This document shows positions 47,115-56,968 of a stretch of DNA of 64,000 bases, piece after piece. Below the pieces are notes generated by a model. It did not search any database. It was not told the DNA's origin and was given only the letters and a program-made list of their open reading frames with translations. Position 1 is the first letter of the stretch, and each line of letters starts with the position of its first letter. The stretch comes from Prochlorococcus sp. AG-409-A10 (GTDB lineage: Bacteria; Cyanobacteriota; Cyanobacteriia; PCC-6307; Cyanobiaceae). The translations under genes and the position numbers were made by a program. The stretch is taken from assembly GCA_003216175.1 (NCBI GenBank), contig QCJG01000004.1, positions 1-64,000 on the forward strand, in the 5' to 3' direction.

Positions 47115-48224
47115 TCAAATAGTCATTACTGCGATAGGATCTTCTCCTTCTTCAGCTTGCTCAAGAAGCATTTGTTTGTATCTTGCTGCCATCTCTTCAG
47201 CCTTATCAAAAACTTTTTGAGGGTCAGTCAGCATATCTCCTGGTTCTGGTTCAAGTGCCTTTGTCGATAAAGAAATTCTGCCTCTTTCAGCGTCTAGGTC
47301 AATAATCATAACCTTCATTTGATCATTGACGTTTAATACTGAGTGAGGCGTTTCAATATGTTCATGGCTAATTTCAGAGATGTGAAGAAGTCCACTTACG
47401 CCTCCAATATCTATAAATGCACCATAAGGTTTGATTCCTCTGACTGCTCCTACAACAACTTCTCCAACTTCCAGGCGATTCATTTTTCTTTCAACCAAAG
47501 CCCTGCGATGACTTAAAACAAGCCTATTCCTTTCTTCATCAACTTCTAAGAATTTTAATGGTAAGAAATCAGCAACTAGTTCTTCTTTTGCTTTTCTAGT
47601 GCTTATATGTGATCCAGGAATAAAGCCTCTGAGCCCTTCAACTCGAACTAGTGCACCACCTCTATTGGTAGCAAAAACCTCGGAGTAAATTGTGGCATCT
47701 TCTTTTTGTAATTGTCTAACTCTTTCCCAAGCTCGTTGATATTCAATTCTCCTAATTGATAAAGATAATTGACCATCCTCATTTTCCTCAGTCATTATAA
47801 AAAATTCTCTAATTTCTGAAGGCTGTAAAACATCACTTAGACCTTCGACTCTATTTATTGAGACTTCTTGCATAGGCATAAAAGCAGCTGTTTTAGCGCC
47901 AATGTCAATCATTGCTCCTTTGGATTCAAGAGCAAAAACAGTCCCATTGACTATGTCGCCAGGTTTAAAGTTATAGTCATATTTACTTAGTAATGATGCA
48001 AATTCATCAAGCGTGAAGCCTGCACTTTCAAGATCACTTTTATTAATTCTGCTTGAAGAGTCATCAGCAGTAGGAATGTTTTTGGGAATATCGTCTTCTT
48101 TTAATTCGTTCGTTGAACTTTCTTCAAATTCTGCACTAGCGGAATTTGAGATAGTTTCTTCAGGTATTGAGGTCTCTTTTTCAGGATTTTTTTCTTGAAC
48201 TTTGCTTTCTTGATTTTCAGACAT
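47115..48224 (-). CDS. rpsA: 30S ribosomal protein S1
   Basis: A 369-residue S1 protein with an acidic N-terminal tail (about 75 residues of Glu, Ser and Pro) and three S1 RNA-binding repeats, starting at FKPGDIVNGTVFALESKGAM, then TNRGGALVRVEGLRGFIPGS, and VVVGAVRGIKPYGAFIDIGG. Three repeats rather than six are normal for cyanobacteria and chloroplasts. It helps mRNA binding by the 30S subunit. It is followed on its strand by the HAD gene after 18 bases. Confidence 0.94.
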   Translation of the reverse strand: MSENQESKVQEKNPEKETSIPEETISNSASAEFEESSTNELKEDDIPKNIPTADDSSSRINKSDLESAGFTLDEFASLLSKYDYNFKPGDIVNGTVFALESKGAMIDIGAKTAAFMPMQEVSINRVEGLSDVLQPSEIREFFIMTEENEDGQLSLSIRRIEYQRAWERVRQLQKEDATIYSEVFATNRGGALVRVEGLRGFIPGSHISTRKAKEELVADFLPLKFLEVDEERNRLVLSHRRALVERKMNRLEVGEVVVGAVRGIKPYGAFIDIGGVSGLLHISEISHEHIETPHSVLNVNDQMKVMIIDLDAERGRISLSTKALEPEPGDMLTDPQKVFDKAEEMAARYKQMLLEQAEEGEDPIAVMTI

Positions 48225-48327
48225 GCTTGAATGGCGGTATGCCTTTTTAGGACAGTGCGATAGAAATACAAAATGGCCCGCCGACCAAATTGAGATTAAA
48301 GTCTACTTTATTGATAGGTCTTTCTAG

Positions 48328-48807
48328 TTAAATAACTGATGCCAATTGTTCTTTTTTTATTGGTTTTAGTGATTCAAGGGTTTTCATGAAATCATTGATT
48401 CCATTAAATTGTCTATAAACTGAGGCAAATCTTATGTAAGCAACTTCATTAATATCTTTTAAATGTGTAAGAACCATTTCTCCAATCTCAATCGATTTAA
48501 TCTCTTTGCAAACTCCTTGATGGAGTTCTAGTTCTATTTCATCCACAATAAATTCAATTTTAGATCCATGTATAAGTGTTTTCTCACATGCTCTGTTTAT
48601 ACCATTAATTATTTTACTTCGATTAAATAATTCTTTTGCTCCGCTTCTTTTTAAAACAGTAATTGGTGTTGTTTCTACTCTTTCATAGGTAGTAAATCGG
48701 AAGTCGCAATTTAAGCACTCCCTTCTTCTTCTTACGCTTCTACCAGAATCGGCCGAACGAGATTCAAGAACTCGACTGTCTGTATTTTGACAAGATGGGC
48801 ACTGCAT
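48328..48807 (-). CDS. nrdR: transcriptional repressor NrdR
   Basis: A 159-residue ribonucleotide reductase regulator. The N-terminal zinc ribbon has [17 protein letters not shown] and [14 protein letters not shown], followed by an ATP-cone domain ([18 protein letters not shown]). NrdR senses ATP/dATP and represses nrd genes by binding paired NrdR boxes. It lies between rpsA (103 bases downstream) and the psbB-psbT terminator. Confidence 0.96.
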   Translation of the reverse strand: MQCPSCQNTDSRVLESRSADSGRSVRRRRECLNCDFRFTTYERVETTPITVLKRSGAKELFNRSKIINGINRACEKTLIHGSKIEFIVDEIELELHQGVCKEIKSIEIGEMVLTHLKDINEVAYIRFASVYRQFNGINDFMKTLESLKPIKKEQLASVI

Positions 48808-48957
48808 GCAGCCCTATTCAATGATTTCTCTAACTTTAAACATTTATTTGGCTTCTGAGAAGGGTTAGATTAAATAAAACTACTTTTTACTTAAAAAAAT
48901 TATTTTTATATTGAGGATTTAAGTTAATAAAATTTTTTAAATTGCGATCTAGGCATT

Positions 48958-48989
48958 AAAAAAAGCCCTGAAATTTCAGGGCTTTTTTT
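48958..48989 (-). terminator. rho-independent terminator after psbB-psbT
   Basis: A perfect 16-base palindromic stem (AAAAAAAGCCCTGAAA and its complement), in practice GCCCTG/CAGGGC around AAATTT, flanked by long A and T runs. It begins 8 bases past the psbT stop on the minus strand. Confidence 0.9.
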
Positions 48990-48997
48990 AATGTTAT

Positions 48998-49093
48998 TTA
49001 CTTGTCGTATTTCGGTGGATCGCGAAATGCGACAGCAAAGAAGAGCGTTACAAGTGCCAATGTAAGGATTAACACGTAGGAGAAAGCTTCCAT
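48998..49093 (-). CDS. psbT: photosystem II reaction centre protein T
   Basis: A 31-residue protein, [20 protein letters not shown] then [11 protein letters not shown], with one transmembrane helix. PsbT sits at the photosystem II dimer interface near the QA site. It follows psbB on the minus strand by 36 bases and is followed by a strong terminator, the usual psbB-psbT arrangement. Confidence 0.95.
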
Positions 49094-49129
49094 CTAAGTT
49101 CTCGGAATAAAGGGGTAAAGAATCCTGAT

Positions 49130-50653
49130 TTAAGCTCGACCAGGAACTCGGCGTGTTGATTCGTCTCCAAGTTTTTTGAAGAGACCAAATTCAACCTGAT
49201 CCCCAAGCTCTGGATCGATACCTGAGAATCTGTCGCCAAAGAGTGTCCTTGCGGCGTGCCACCAGTGCCCAAAGAGGAATAACAAGCCAAAGCACAAGTG
49301 TGCATAAGTGAACCATGCCCTTGGAGAGCTTCTGAATACACCATCTGACTTGTAGCGATCTCTATCAAACTTGAAGGCTTCTCCAAGTTGAGACTTTCTA
49401 GCTAGACGTTTTACTATTACTGGATCAGTAAATGTTTGTCCATTTAATTCACCACCATAAACAGTAGCTGTTACTCCAGTTTGCTCAATGGAGTACTTAG
49501 CTTCTGCGCGACGGAAAGGAATGTCAGCTTTAACGTTGCCATCCTTGTCTTCGAGAATAACAGGGAAGTTTTCAAAGAAATTGGGAATTCTTCTTACTTC
49601 TAAGTCATTGCCATCGCTATCAGTAAATGAAATGTGACCTTGCCATCCACTTGGAACTCCATCGCCATTAACCATTGCACCTACTCTGAATAAACCACCT
49701 TTAGCAGGACTATTGCCAACATAGTCATAGAAAGCAAGTTGCTCAGGAATAGCTCCATATGCTTCAGCTTTAGAGGCACCATCATTCATAGACTCTTGAA
49801 CTCTGCGGTTGATTTCAGTTTTGAAATAACCAGAATCCCATTGATATCTAGTAGGGCCAAATAACTCAACTGGTGTTGTAGCTGATCCATACCACATGGT
49901 TCCAGCGACTACGAAAGATACAAAAAGAACAGCTGCTAGAGCACTTGCAAGGACACCTTCAAGGCTACCTAGCTTTAAAGCTCTATAAAGCCTTTCGCCC
50001 GGTCTGTTGGTGATATGGAAAATTCCACCAATTATTCCTAAAAGTCCTGCCCCAATGTGATTAGCGACAATTCCTCCAGCATTGAATGGATTAAATCCTT
50101 CTGCTCCCCAGACCGGAGCAACTTTTTCTACATGACCAGTTAGTCCATATGGATCAGAAACCCATATACCAACGGTTGAGCAATGAAATGCGCCAAAACC
50201 AAAGCATGTCAAGCCAGCTAAGAAAAGATGTATTCCAAATATTCTTGGAAGATCTAAAGCTGGTTCTCCTGTGCGGGAATCTTCCCACAATTCAAGGTCC
50301 CAATATGTCCAGTGCCATACGGCAGCGAGCATCAAAAGACCACTGAAAACTATATGTGCTGCAGCAACACCTTCGAAGCTCCAGAAACCGGGGTCAACTC
50401 CGGTTGTACCGGTTATATCCCATCCGTTCCAGCTACCTGTGATTCCAAGGCGGGCCATGAAGGGCATGACATACATGCCTTGGCGCCACATTGGATTAAG
50501 TACTGGATCCGAAGGATCAAAAATGGCCAATTCGTATAAGGCCATTGAGCCGGCCCAGCCGGCTAGCAAAGCAGTATGCATGAGGTGCACGGCCAAGAGG
50601 CGGCCAGGGTCGTTGATAACGACTGTGTGCACCCGATACCAGGGCAATCCCAT
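49130..50653 (-). CDS. psbB: photosystem II CP47 chlorophyll-binding protein
   Basis: A 507-residue core antenna protein with six transmembrane helices and many chlorophyll-ligand histidines. It begins [20 protein letters not shown] and includes [20 protein letters not shown] and [20 protein letters not shown]. The large lumenal loop between helices V and VI (about 255-445) is intact. Length is normal. Transcribed toward psbT. About 490 bases separate its start from psbM on the other strand. Confidence 0.98.
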   Translation of the reverse strand: MGLPWYRVHTVVINDPGRLLAVHLMHTALLAGWAGSMALYELAIFDPSDPVLNPMWRQGMYVMPFMARLGITGSWNGWDITGTTGVDPGFWSFEGVAAAHIVFSGLLMLAAVWHWTYWDLELWEDSRTGEPALDLPRIFGIHLFLAGLTCFGFGAFHCSTVGIWVSDPYGLTGHVEKVAPVWGAEGFNPFNAGGIVANHIGAGLLGIIGGIFHITNRPGERLYRALKLGSLEGVLASALAAVLFVSFVVAGTMWYGSATTPVELFGPTRYQWDSGYFKTEINRRVQESMNDGASKAEAYGAIPEQLAFYDYVGNSPAKGGLFRVGAMVNGDGVPSGWQGHISFTDSDGNDLEVRRIPNFFENFPVILEDKDGNVKADIPFRRAEAKYSIEQTGVTATVYGGELNGQTFTDPVIVKRLARKSQLGEAFKFDRDRYKSDGVFRSSPRAWFTYAHLCFGLLFLFGHWWHAARTLFGDRFSGIDPELGDQVEFGLFKKLGDESTRRVPGRA

Positions 50654-51143
50654 GGGTCAGGTTCGTATAACGAAGCTGCTTAATGCAGCAAGACTCGCAT
50701 GATCGTAAATGGTATTGCTTGAGTTAATGCACAGGATGTAGAGACCTGAAATGACTTTTGACACTCTTGGCTGAAATTCTGCTTGTTTTGGACGGCTTGA
50801 ATTCGCAAATAAGCAGTGGTAGACAAGAAAAAAAGAAAAATAAAAGAAAAAAAAGAATTTTTGAGATTTCAATTGATTTTGTAATTTTAAGTTGTTTTTC
50901 TATCGAATCAGTTTCAAAAAAACGAAAATTATGGAATTAAATGGACTTGAAACCCACTATTCGAAAATTTTTTCAAAGCTATTAATAGCTATTAATATTT
51001 AAATAATCAAAAAAGACGAATTCAACGAATTATTTTTCGGCAAATTACAAAATCTCAGACTCTTTGATTCAAATCCCGATTTTTCTCCTTAAGGGATATA
51101 TAGTTTATTTCAGTAAAATTTGTTCTGAGTAAAAACCTCGGTT
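50654..51143. other. intergenic region between psbB and psbM starts
   Basis: About 490 bases of AT-rich sequence that must hold the psbB promoter and 5' leader on the minus strand and the psbM promoter on the plus strand. Purine-rich runs (about 50826-50855) and AT-rich repeats of AGCTATTAATA (near 50979-50998) are seen. No gene, tRNA or terminator is recognised. Confidence 0.6.
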
Positions 51144-51302
51144 ATGGAAACCACTAGTTTTGGCTTTGCCGCAAGTCTTTTATTTGTTGGAGTACCAACT
51201 ATTTTTCTTATCGGCTTATTTGTTTCTACCAGTGAGGGTGAGAAATCAAGCTTTTATTCTGATTCAAGTAAGGGTAGATTGAGTCCTGAGCCTAAAAAGT
51301 AA
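51144..51302 (+). CDS. psbM: photosystem II reaction centre protein M
   Basis: A 52-residue protein, METTSFGFAASLLFVGVPTI then FLIGLFVSTSEGEKSSFY, with one transmembrane helix and a hydrophilic C-terminal tail. PsbM lies in the dimer interface of photosystem II. The tail of about 20 residues beyond the usual length is normal for marine picocyanobacteria. It is monocistronic, diverging from psbB, and followed by a hairpin. Confidence 0.93.
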   Translation: METTSFGFAASLLFVGVPTIFLIGLFVSTSEGEKSSFYSDSSKGRLSPEPKK

Positions 51303-51324
51303 TTTAGGACTATTACTACTCAAT

Positions 51325-51347
51325 GATCTCAAGAAATACTTGAGATC
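51325..51347 (+). terminator. hairpin downstream of psbM
   Basis: GATCTCAAG and its complement CTTGAGATC flank a 5-base loop, 23 bases after the psbM stop. There is no following T run, so it may stabilise the mRNA end rather than terminate by itself. Confidence 0.5.
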
Positions 51348-51439
51348 TAAGTTAATAATGAGGTTTTATCTTAGAAGGGTATTACTTCAAACCCTTATTT
51401 ATTCAATTAAAGAATTAAGATATTTGCTCTTTCTTTCTG

Positions 51440-51880
51440 ATGAGCTCAAAAGATAATTATTGGAAATTAATAAAAACGGTTCTTCCTCAGCACACTGATC
51501 ATGCAGGAGTTATGTGGCATGGCTCTTATTTAGGTTTTTTAGAAGAGGTGAGAATTGATGCATTAGATAAAGTAGGATGCTCATATTCCGAATTATCAAA
51601 AAAGGGCTTTGAAATACCAGTGATTTCAATGCAAATAAAATATAAAATATCTTTTTTTCATGGAGAAAAGATTTTATTAAATAGTCAATTTAAGCTGGAA
51701 AATAAAATCCGAATTACTTGTAAAACTTTATTTTTAAAATCAAATGGTGATATTGGTGCAGAAGCAATAATTGGACTTGTTCTAGTAAAAAAAATAGATG
51801 ATTCAATAAAGTTAGTAAGAGAATTACCAGCACAAATGAAAAATATATTATTAATGCTTGAAAAAGGCCCTAAAGTTTAA
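51440..51880 (+). CDS. hotdog-fold acyl-CoA thioesterase
   Basis: A 146-residue 4HBT/YbgC-like thioesterase. The family helix is in LPQHTDHAGVMWHGSYLGF, where Asp and His residues form the active site. Cyanobacterial members of this size include the 1,4-dihydroxy-2-naphthoyl-CoA thioesterase of phylloquinone synthesis, which is a likely but unproved role. It begins 15 bases upstream of prmC on the same strand. Confidence 0.72.
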   Translation: MSSKDNYWKLIKTVLPQHTDHAGVMWHGSYLGFLEEVRIDALDKVGCSYSELSKKGFEIPVISMQIKYKISFFHGEKILLNSQFKLENKIRITCKTLFLKSNGDIGAEAIIGLVLVKKIDDSIKLVRELPAQMKNILLMLEKGPKV

Positions 51881-51895
51881 AAATTTGAATAACTT

Positions 51896-52768
51896 ATGAT
51901 TTTCAAACAAATTGCTGGTGATAACTTTCTTCAATGGAGAAGCAAAATGATATCGCAAGGCGGAAGGAAAGTTGATTTTGATTGGCTTTTAGATATAGCT
52001 GCTGGAGTCTCTTGGAGTAAATTACAAAGCATTATTTTGAATCCTAAGAATTTTATTTCTTTAGAAATATCAATTGAAGAATTAGAAGTTATTTGGGAAG
52101 CTCATTTGACAGATCAAACCCCACTTCAATATTTGATTGCTATGTGCCCCTGGCGAGATATTGAGTTAGAGGCTTCAGCAGAGGCTCTGATCCCTAGGCA
52201 AGAAACAGAACTTTTGATTGATTTTGCTTTGAAAAAAGTTACTAATATTAATTGTGGAAGATGGGCTGATCTGGGTACGGGATCTGGACCTATTGCCGTA
52301 TCACTAGCTAAATCTCTTCCTAATTGGAATGGACATGCATCTGATATTAGTAATCAAGCATTAGACCTAGCAAAAAGAAATTTAAAATCTATTGTCCCTA
52401 ATGCGAATGTGAGATTTTCTTTGGGAGATTGGTGGGAACCTTTGAGTAGATGGTGGGGAAGCTTTAATTTGGTTTTAAGTAATCCTCCTTATATACCTTC
52501 GGATTTAATTGAAGAGTTAGAGCCAGTTGTAAAAAACCATGAGCCTCGTATAGCTTTGGATGGAGGAAAGGATGGAATGAATTCTTCTCGAAAAATCATC
52601 CTTGGTGCATTAAATGGACTTGCTAAAGGAGGGTGGTTAATTCTTGAACATCATTATGATCAAAGCGAAAAGTTAACTAATTTTATGAAGAACATTGGAA
52701 TGGAAGAAGTTTCTTATGAAAAAGATTTAAGTGGAATTAAGCGTTATGCAATTTGTCGTAAGAGATAA
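51896..52768 (+). CDS. prmC: peptide chain release factor glutamine methyltransferase
   Basis: Methylates the GGQ glutamine of release factors. The 290-residue protein has the SAM site WADLGTGSGPIAVSLAK, the catalytic SNPPYIPSDLIEELEPVVKN (NPPY), and an N-terminal helical release-factor-binding domain (about 1-95, with DQTPLQYLIAMCPWRD). The gene follows the thioesterase by 15 bases and is followed by tsaC almost directly. Confidence 0.94.
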   Translation: MIFKQIAGDNFLQWRSKMISQGGRKVDFDWLLDIAAGVSWSKLQSIILNPKNFISLEISIEELEVIWEAHLTDQTPLQYLIAMCPWRDIELEASAEALIPRQETELLIDFALKKVTNINCGRWADLGTGSGPIAVSLAKSLPNWNGHASDISNQALDLAKRNLKSIVPNANVRFSLGDWWEPLSRWWGSFNLVLSNPPYIPSDLIEELEPVVKNHEPRIALDGGKDGMNSSRKIILGALNGLAKGGWLILEHHYDQSEKLTNFMKNIGMEEVSYEKDLSGIKRYAICRKR

Positions 52769-52769
52769 A

Positions 52770-53345
52770 ATGATCACCGAGAAATTGGGAATTTCAGAGT
52801 TGGCTTTAAAGTTGAAAAAGGGATCTTTAGCTTTATTTCCCACTGATACTTTGCCAGCACTTTGTTCATACCCTAAATATTCAAAAAAAATATGGACTAT
52901 CAAGAAAAGGCCTTCAAATAAGCCACTTATATTAATGGGAGGATGCTTGGATGATTTATTTGATTTTGTTCATCCTTGTGCTAAAGAAGATGGTTTGAAA
53001 TTGGCAAAAATTTATTGGCCTGGAGCATTAACAATTGTTTTGCCAACAATAGGAAATTTTTCTGAGAATCTAAATTACCATTCTAATTCGATAGGTTTCA
53101 GAGTCCCTGCTCTAAGTCTTGCAAGAGATTTGCTTATCAAAACGGGTCCTCTTGCAACTACAAGTGCAAATATTTCTGGAGAAGCACCTGTTAAAGATGC
53201 TTTAGAAGCTTCGATTAAATTTCCTGGGATTCCAATCCTTACTCCTGTTCCTTGGCCAAAGTCCTCTGGTCTAGCAAGCACAGTTGTTGAATGGAATGAA
53301 GGGGAATGGAATTTGTTAAGAGCTGGTTCAGTTGCTTTGAATTAA
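52770..53345 (+). CDS. tsaC: threonylcarbamoyl-AMP synthase (Sua5/YrdC family)
   Basis: First enzyme for the t6A modification at tRNA position 37. The YrdC fold shows LALFPTDTLPALC-like GSLALFPTDTLPALCSYP, KKRPSNKPLILM, IYWPGALTIVLP and LATTSANISGEAPV. The frame opens at 52731 inside prmC, but the ATG at 52770, one base after the prmC stop, gives the usual length (191 residues) and is used here. Confidence 0.9.
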   Translation: MITEKLGISELALKLKKGSLALFPTDTLPALCSYPKYSKKIWTIKKRPSNKPLILMGGCLDDLFDFVHPCAKEDGLKLAKIYWPGALTIVLPTIGNFSENLNYHSNSIGFRVPALSLARDLLIKTGPLATTSANISGEAPVKDALEASIKFPGIPILTPVPWPKSSGLASTVVEWNEGEWNLLRAGSVALN

Positions 53346-53353
53346 ACGAAAGG

Positions 53354-53512
53354 ATGATTTATCTGTTTGTAAGCGTTTTATTACTGCAGTCTTTTTTTTG
53401 GTGGTTTTTTCGATTTCCCATAATGGCTTTTGATTGGATTTATCAATTAAAATTTTTCAACCTATTTATTTCAGCTTTTTTAATTTGGATAATCTCTGGG
53501 AAATCCAAATAG
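53354..53512 (+). CDS. small membrane protein of unknown function
   Basis: A 52-residue protein, MIYLFVSVLLLQSFFWWFFR at the start, with two hydrophobic segments (about 1-20 and 32-46) and a basic end. A purine-rich AAAGG lies just upstream of ATG 53354, 8 bases after the tsaC stop, so it is probably translated from the same mRNA. I do not recognise the family. The frame is also open to 53306 inside tsaC. Confidence 0.6.
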   Translation: MIYLFVSVLLLQSFFWWFFRFPIMAFDWIYQLKFFNLFISAFLIWIISGKSK

Positions 53513-53537
53513 ATCTTTTTAGTACTGTTTTTTAAAA

Positions 53538-53609
53538 TGCCGGCTAACAGATTTGAACTGATGACCTTCGCTTTACAAAAGCGCTGCTCTACCGCTGAGC
53601 TAAGCCGGC
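53538..53609 (-). tRNA. tRNA-Thr (TGT)
   Basis: On the minus strand a 72-base cloverleaf: acceptor GCCGGCT/AGCCGGC, D arm GCTCAGCGGTAGAGC, anticodon loop TTTGTAA in a stem GCGCT/AGCGA with a mismatched outer pair, and a T arm with TTCAAAT. The anticodon is TGT. Confidence 0.93.
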
Positions 53610-53730
53610 AATTTAATTATCTTACCTAAGAAAGTAATCTAAAAGTTAATCCATATAGGAAATTTGTTGAAAATACTTTTTAAATATCTTTTTGATCTCA
53701 TCCAGAAAATGAATGAAATCTTTTAATTGA

Positions 53731-54078
53731 CTAAGAATTTTGATCTGTGCCTTCAGTTTCTTGAGAATTTTCTTCTAACTGATTATTAGGCTCTTTAAGT
53801 TTGATTTGACCAGTCATAGTTCTTTTAATTGGTAGGTTTGCAACCAATGCGGTCATGCGGTCTTCTGTCTCAAGACTTACTGCGCCTTCATCCACGTCTA
53901 TCTCTACATACTTTGCTACCACTTCAAGTATTTCTCTTCTCATTTGATCTAAAAGTTCTGTGCTGAGATCTGATCGATCATGAGCTAGAACAAGTTGCAA
54001 CCTCTCTCTCGCAGTGCTGGCGCTAGCCCGCTGTCTACGTAGTAACTTGTTGATAATGTCTCTAAGTGTCATTGCCAT
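53731..54078 (-). CDS. minE: cell division topological specificity factor
   Basis: A 115-residue MinE that drives MinD off the membrane and places the Min gradient. The N-terminal [20 protein letters not shown] includes the membrane and MinD-binding helix, and [20 protein letters not shown] is the beta dimerisation core. The C-terminal 30 residues are polar and variable. It lies 4 bases after minD. Confidence 0.94.
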   Translation of the reverse strand: MAMTLRDIINKLLRRQRASASTARERLQLVLAHDRSDLSTELLDQMRREILEVVAKYVEIDVDEGAVSLETEDRMTALVANLPIKRTMTGQIKLKEPNNQLEENSQETEGTDQNS

Positions 54079-54082
54079 TACT

Positions 54083-54919
54083 TTAGAAAATTTTTGTTTG
54101 CATTAGTCTTCTAAATTTTGCACCAAATCCCGAACTTTCCTTTATGGGATCAATAAGCGGAATATCTTCGCCTTGTAATCTCTTGGCAATATTCAGATAA
54201 CATTTTGCTGCTGGGGAATTAACGCTATTTAAAGTTAGAGGCTCCCCTCTGTTTGTACTGACAATTACTTGTTCATCCTCTAATACAAGCCCAAGTAAAG
54301 GTAAGGCTAAAATATCAGTCACATCGTCGATAGAAAGCATTTCTTGGTTGGCCATCATCTTTGGCCTAACTCTATTAAGAACTAACTGGACTGGTTTAAT
54401 AGCATTTGTATTAAGCAAACCAATTACTCTGTCTGCATCTCTTACTGCTGAGACCTCAGGATTGGTAACTACAATTGCTTCCTGAGAGGCTGCCATGGCA
54501 TTTTTAAATCCATCTTCAACTCCTGCAGGGCAGTCAATTAAAACGTAATTGAACTGTTCTTTTAACATCTCTACTATGCGCTTCATATCATCGGGCTTTA
54601 GCCAATCAAGCATTCTTGGATTCCCTGCAGGAAGTAAAGATAGATTGGATTCTTGCTTGTGCTTCACTAATGCCTGATCAAGTCTGCATTCCTCCTCTAG
54701 AACTTCTTGTGCGGTATACACAATTCGATTTTCAAGACCTAAAAGTAAATCCAAATTTCTCAGACCAAAGTCTGCGTCTAAAACAGCAGTGGTTAAACCC
54801 TGCCTTGCCAGTGAAATGCCAAGATTAGCTGTAAGGGTTGTCTTCCCTACCCCACCCTTCCCTGAGCAAATAAGAATGACTCGTTTATCTGTTTCCACGG
54901 ACCTCCTTGGATTCGACAA
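54083..54919 (-). CDS. minD: septum site-determining ATPase MinD
   Basis: A 278-residue deviant Walker ATPase with KGGVGKT at residues 21-27 and [33 protein letters not shown] and [20 protein letters not shown] are typical. The C-terminal [14 protein letters not shown] forms the amphipathic membrane-targeting helix. It sits between minC (136-base gap) and minE. Confidence 0.96.
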   Translation of the reverse strand: MSNPRRSVETDKRVILICSGKGGVGKTTLTANLGISLARQGLTTAVLDADFGLRNLDLLLGLENRIVYTAQEVLEEECRLDQALVKHKQESNLSLLPAGNPRMLDWLKPDDMKRIVEMLKEQFNYVLIDCPAGVEDGFKNAMAASQEAIVVTNPEVSAVRDADRVIGLLNTNAIKPVQLVLNRVRPKMMANQEMLSIDDVTDILALPLLGLVLEDEQVIVSTNRGEPLTLNSVNSPAAKCYLNIAKRLQGEDIPLIDPIKESSGFGAKFRRLMQTKIF

Positions 54920-55055
54920 ACTTTAGTTCGATTTTGATGAAGAAAAAAGCTTTATTGTCAGATAGGTTGCATTGGGTTTGCTTTTGAAGACATCTCTAAG
55001 CACTTATGAAGTAATTTTTCTCGCTTTTTAAAACCATGCTGGTTTTAATTCCTAA

Positions 55056-55703
55056 TTATGTGGTCTCCAGTGGGGAAATTATAATTTCATCGGAATCGAT
55101 TCTTGCTAGCTCTGCGATACCAAGTTGAGGCTTCTCCTTAGGTCCTCTAGCAACTTTTTTAGCAATTCTTAGTTGAACAGGTCTAAGTTGAAGTGCGGAT
55201 ATAGTTGCTTTAAAGTCGCCTTTGCAGCCTGCATGGGCAATCCCAAGAAGTCTTCCCCAAATAATAATATTTCCCACTGCACTAACTTTCGCCCCTGGAT
55301 TAACATCTCCAAGTATTAATAAATCCCCAAGACTTTCAAGATACTCCCCTGATCTGACAGTTCCTTGGTGAAATTGAGTTTTTGAAAAAGTTAGATTTTT
55401 CTTATTTATTTCTGAGGTATTATTTGAAGAACTTTCAATAATAAATTCAGATTTATAACCTAGTGATTGAGAACTTATAATTGTCTTGGGAGATGTTGAG
55501 CGAAAACCAATAATTTTACAATTATACTGATACGCAATTGCTATTATTTTTGATATGTCTGTACATGAAAAGTCGATATTTTTAGAATCTATTTCTAAAT
55601 TTTTTGACTTCAGCATTTTTAATTTATTTTTTAAATCTATTTCCCAATTTATATATTTACTATCTTCTATATTGATTATTATTTTTTGATTGTTTGAATT
55701 CAT
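55056..55703 (-). CDS. minC: septum site-determining protein MinC
   Basis: Inhibits FtsZ ring formation away from mid-cell. The 215-residue protein has a divergent N-terminal half and a well-kept C-terminal beta-helix: TVRSGEYLESLGDLLILGDV, NPGAKVSAVGNIIIWGRLLG and IAHAGCKGDFKATISALQLR. It lies 2 bases after the HD hydrolase gene and upstream of minD-minE, in a reverse-strand run ctpA-HD-minC-minD-minE. Confidence 0.92.
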   Translation of the reverse strand: MNSNNQKIIINIEDSKYINWEIDLKNKLKMLKSKNLEIDSKNIDFSCTDISKIIAIAYQYNCKIIGFRSTSPKTIISSQSLGYKSEFIIESSSNNTSEINKKNLTFSKTQFHQGTVRSGEYLESLGDLLILGDVNPGAKVSAVGNIIIWGRLLGIAHAGCKGDFKATISALQLRPVQLRIAKKVARGPKEKPQLGIAELARIDSDEIIISPLETT

Positions 55704-55705
55704 TT

Positions 55706-56965
55706 CTAATTGTGTTTGATTTCTAGTTTTTCAATCTCTATTTTTAATTCACTTTCTATTTCTTTTGGATAAATTAACCATGAAGATTGATTAGGCTGAA
55801 TTAATCTGTCAACTAATGGTGAAACTTTCTCTAGAGCTTGTAACTTATCTCCGTCCCATAAACGAAGTCCATATTTATAAGGATGGTAACTTTTGACTAT
55901 TTGTTCTCTTAATCCACATGATATATCGGGTTCAATGCAATATTTTTCAGATAGTACTCTAGCTTTTGCTAGGGCTTCTAGTCTTCTCTCTAAAGTGAAG
56001 GAGGATATATTTAATGCTTTTAATAAACTTCTATGAATAAAACGACTGCATAGATTAGATAGATTTTTTGAGCTACAGTCTTGCCATTTATGGATATGGT
56101 ATCCAATTACTGTGTCATCATTAGATAAAAAACTTTCTAGGCTCATTTTTTTATGATTCCAAAGCCATTCAGACATGCTTTTGTCAGCCCATAATTTTTT
56201 TGGACCAATTTTTCTTGCCGTTTTTATAATTTGCTCTAATAACCAATTGCAAACTTCATTTAATCTATGATTGTATACGCTTCTATACATTAGATTCCTT
56301 ATGACTAAATAATGCTCAACTGCCATTAGTCCTTTTGGGTGTATTGCTAAATCTCCATCTGGCGCAATTGTCATTGCTGAAATTATTCGATCTATATCTA
56401 ACTGACCATATCTTGCTCCTGTTGTATAACTATCTCTCATTAAGTAATCAAGTCGATCACAGTCTAGCTGACTACTAATTAACGAAACTATTATTTTTTT
56501 TTCTGCTTTTCTCGATGCAATCAAATCTGAAATTGCTTTTGCATTTCCGTTTACATATTTATTAAGGATCTTAGTTATTTCTTGACTTGAATTGATTAAT
56601 TTAGTGGTCCAAGATTCATGCTTTATGTTGAAAATTTCTTCACTTGTATGACTTAGTGGTCCGTGACCTAGATCATGTAAAAGAGCAGCACCATAGAGAA
56701 TGAATTTTTGATCTTTTAATCCAGAATCAAAGTTTGATAAATGATTTATTGCTCTTCTTGCCAGATGAAACACTCCAAGAGAATGAGTGAATCTGCTTGA
56801 TTCTGCACCATGAAATGTTAAATAAGCAGGACCTAATTGTTTGATTCTTCTTAACCTTTGAAATGGCGAGGAATCTATTAATTCCATCACCATTTTCTCC
56901 TCTGGAATTGAGCTATTTAATGTAATGGATTGATGAAGAGGGTCATAATAAGTTCTTGTCGACAT
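55706..56965 (-). CDS. HD-domain phosphohydrolase
   Basis: A 419-residue HD superfamily protein related to dNTP triphosphohydrolases and SAMHD1. The metal site is formed by RFTHSLGVFHLA, AALLHDLGHGPLSHTSEEIF and SSQLDCDRLDYLMRDSYTTG. The natural substrate is unknown; nucleotide hydrolysis is likely. The gene lies 3 bases after ctpA and 2 bases before minC, so it is probably in one operon with them. Confidence 0.85.
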   Translation of the reverse strand: MSTRTYYDPLHQSITLNSSIPEEKMVMELIDSSPFQRLRRIKQLGPAYLTFHGAESSRFTHSLGVFHLARRAINHLSNFDSGLKDQKFILYGAALLHDLGHGPLSHTSEEIFNIKHESWTTKLINSSQEITKILNKYVNGNAKAISDLIASRKAEKKIIVSLISSQLDCDRLDYLMRDSYTTGARYGQLDIDRIISAMTIAPDGDLAIHPKGLMAVEHYLVIRNLMYRSVYNHRLNEVCNWLLEQIIKTARKIGPKKLWADKSMSEWLWNHKKMSLESFLSNDDTVIGYHIHKWQDCSSKNLSNLCSRFIHRSLLKALNISSFTLERRLEALAKARVLSEKYCIEPDISCGLREQIVKSYHPYKYGLRLWDGDKLQALEKVSPLVDRLIQPNQSSWLIYPKEIESELKIEIEKLEIKHN

Positions 56966-56968
56966 GAC

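Noticed and set aside
49069-49386. A 105-codon frame on the minus strand between psbT and psbB
   Set aside because: It overlaps both psbT and the 3' part of psbB in another frame; both real genes are certain.
50271-50702. A 143-codon frame on the plus strand
   Set aside because: It is antisense to the start of psbB, where codon bias leaves the opposite strand open.
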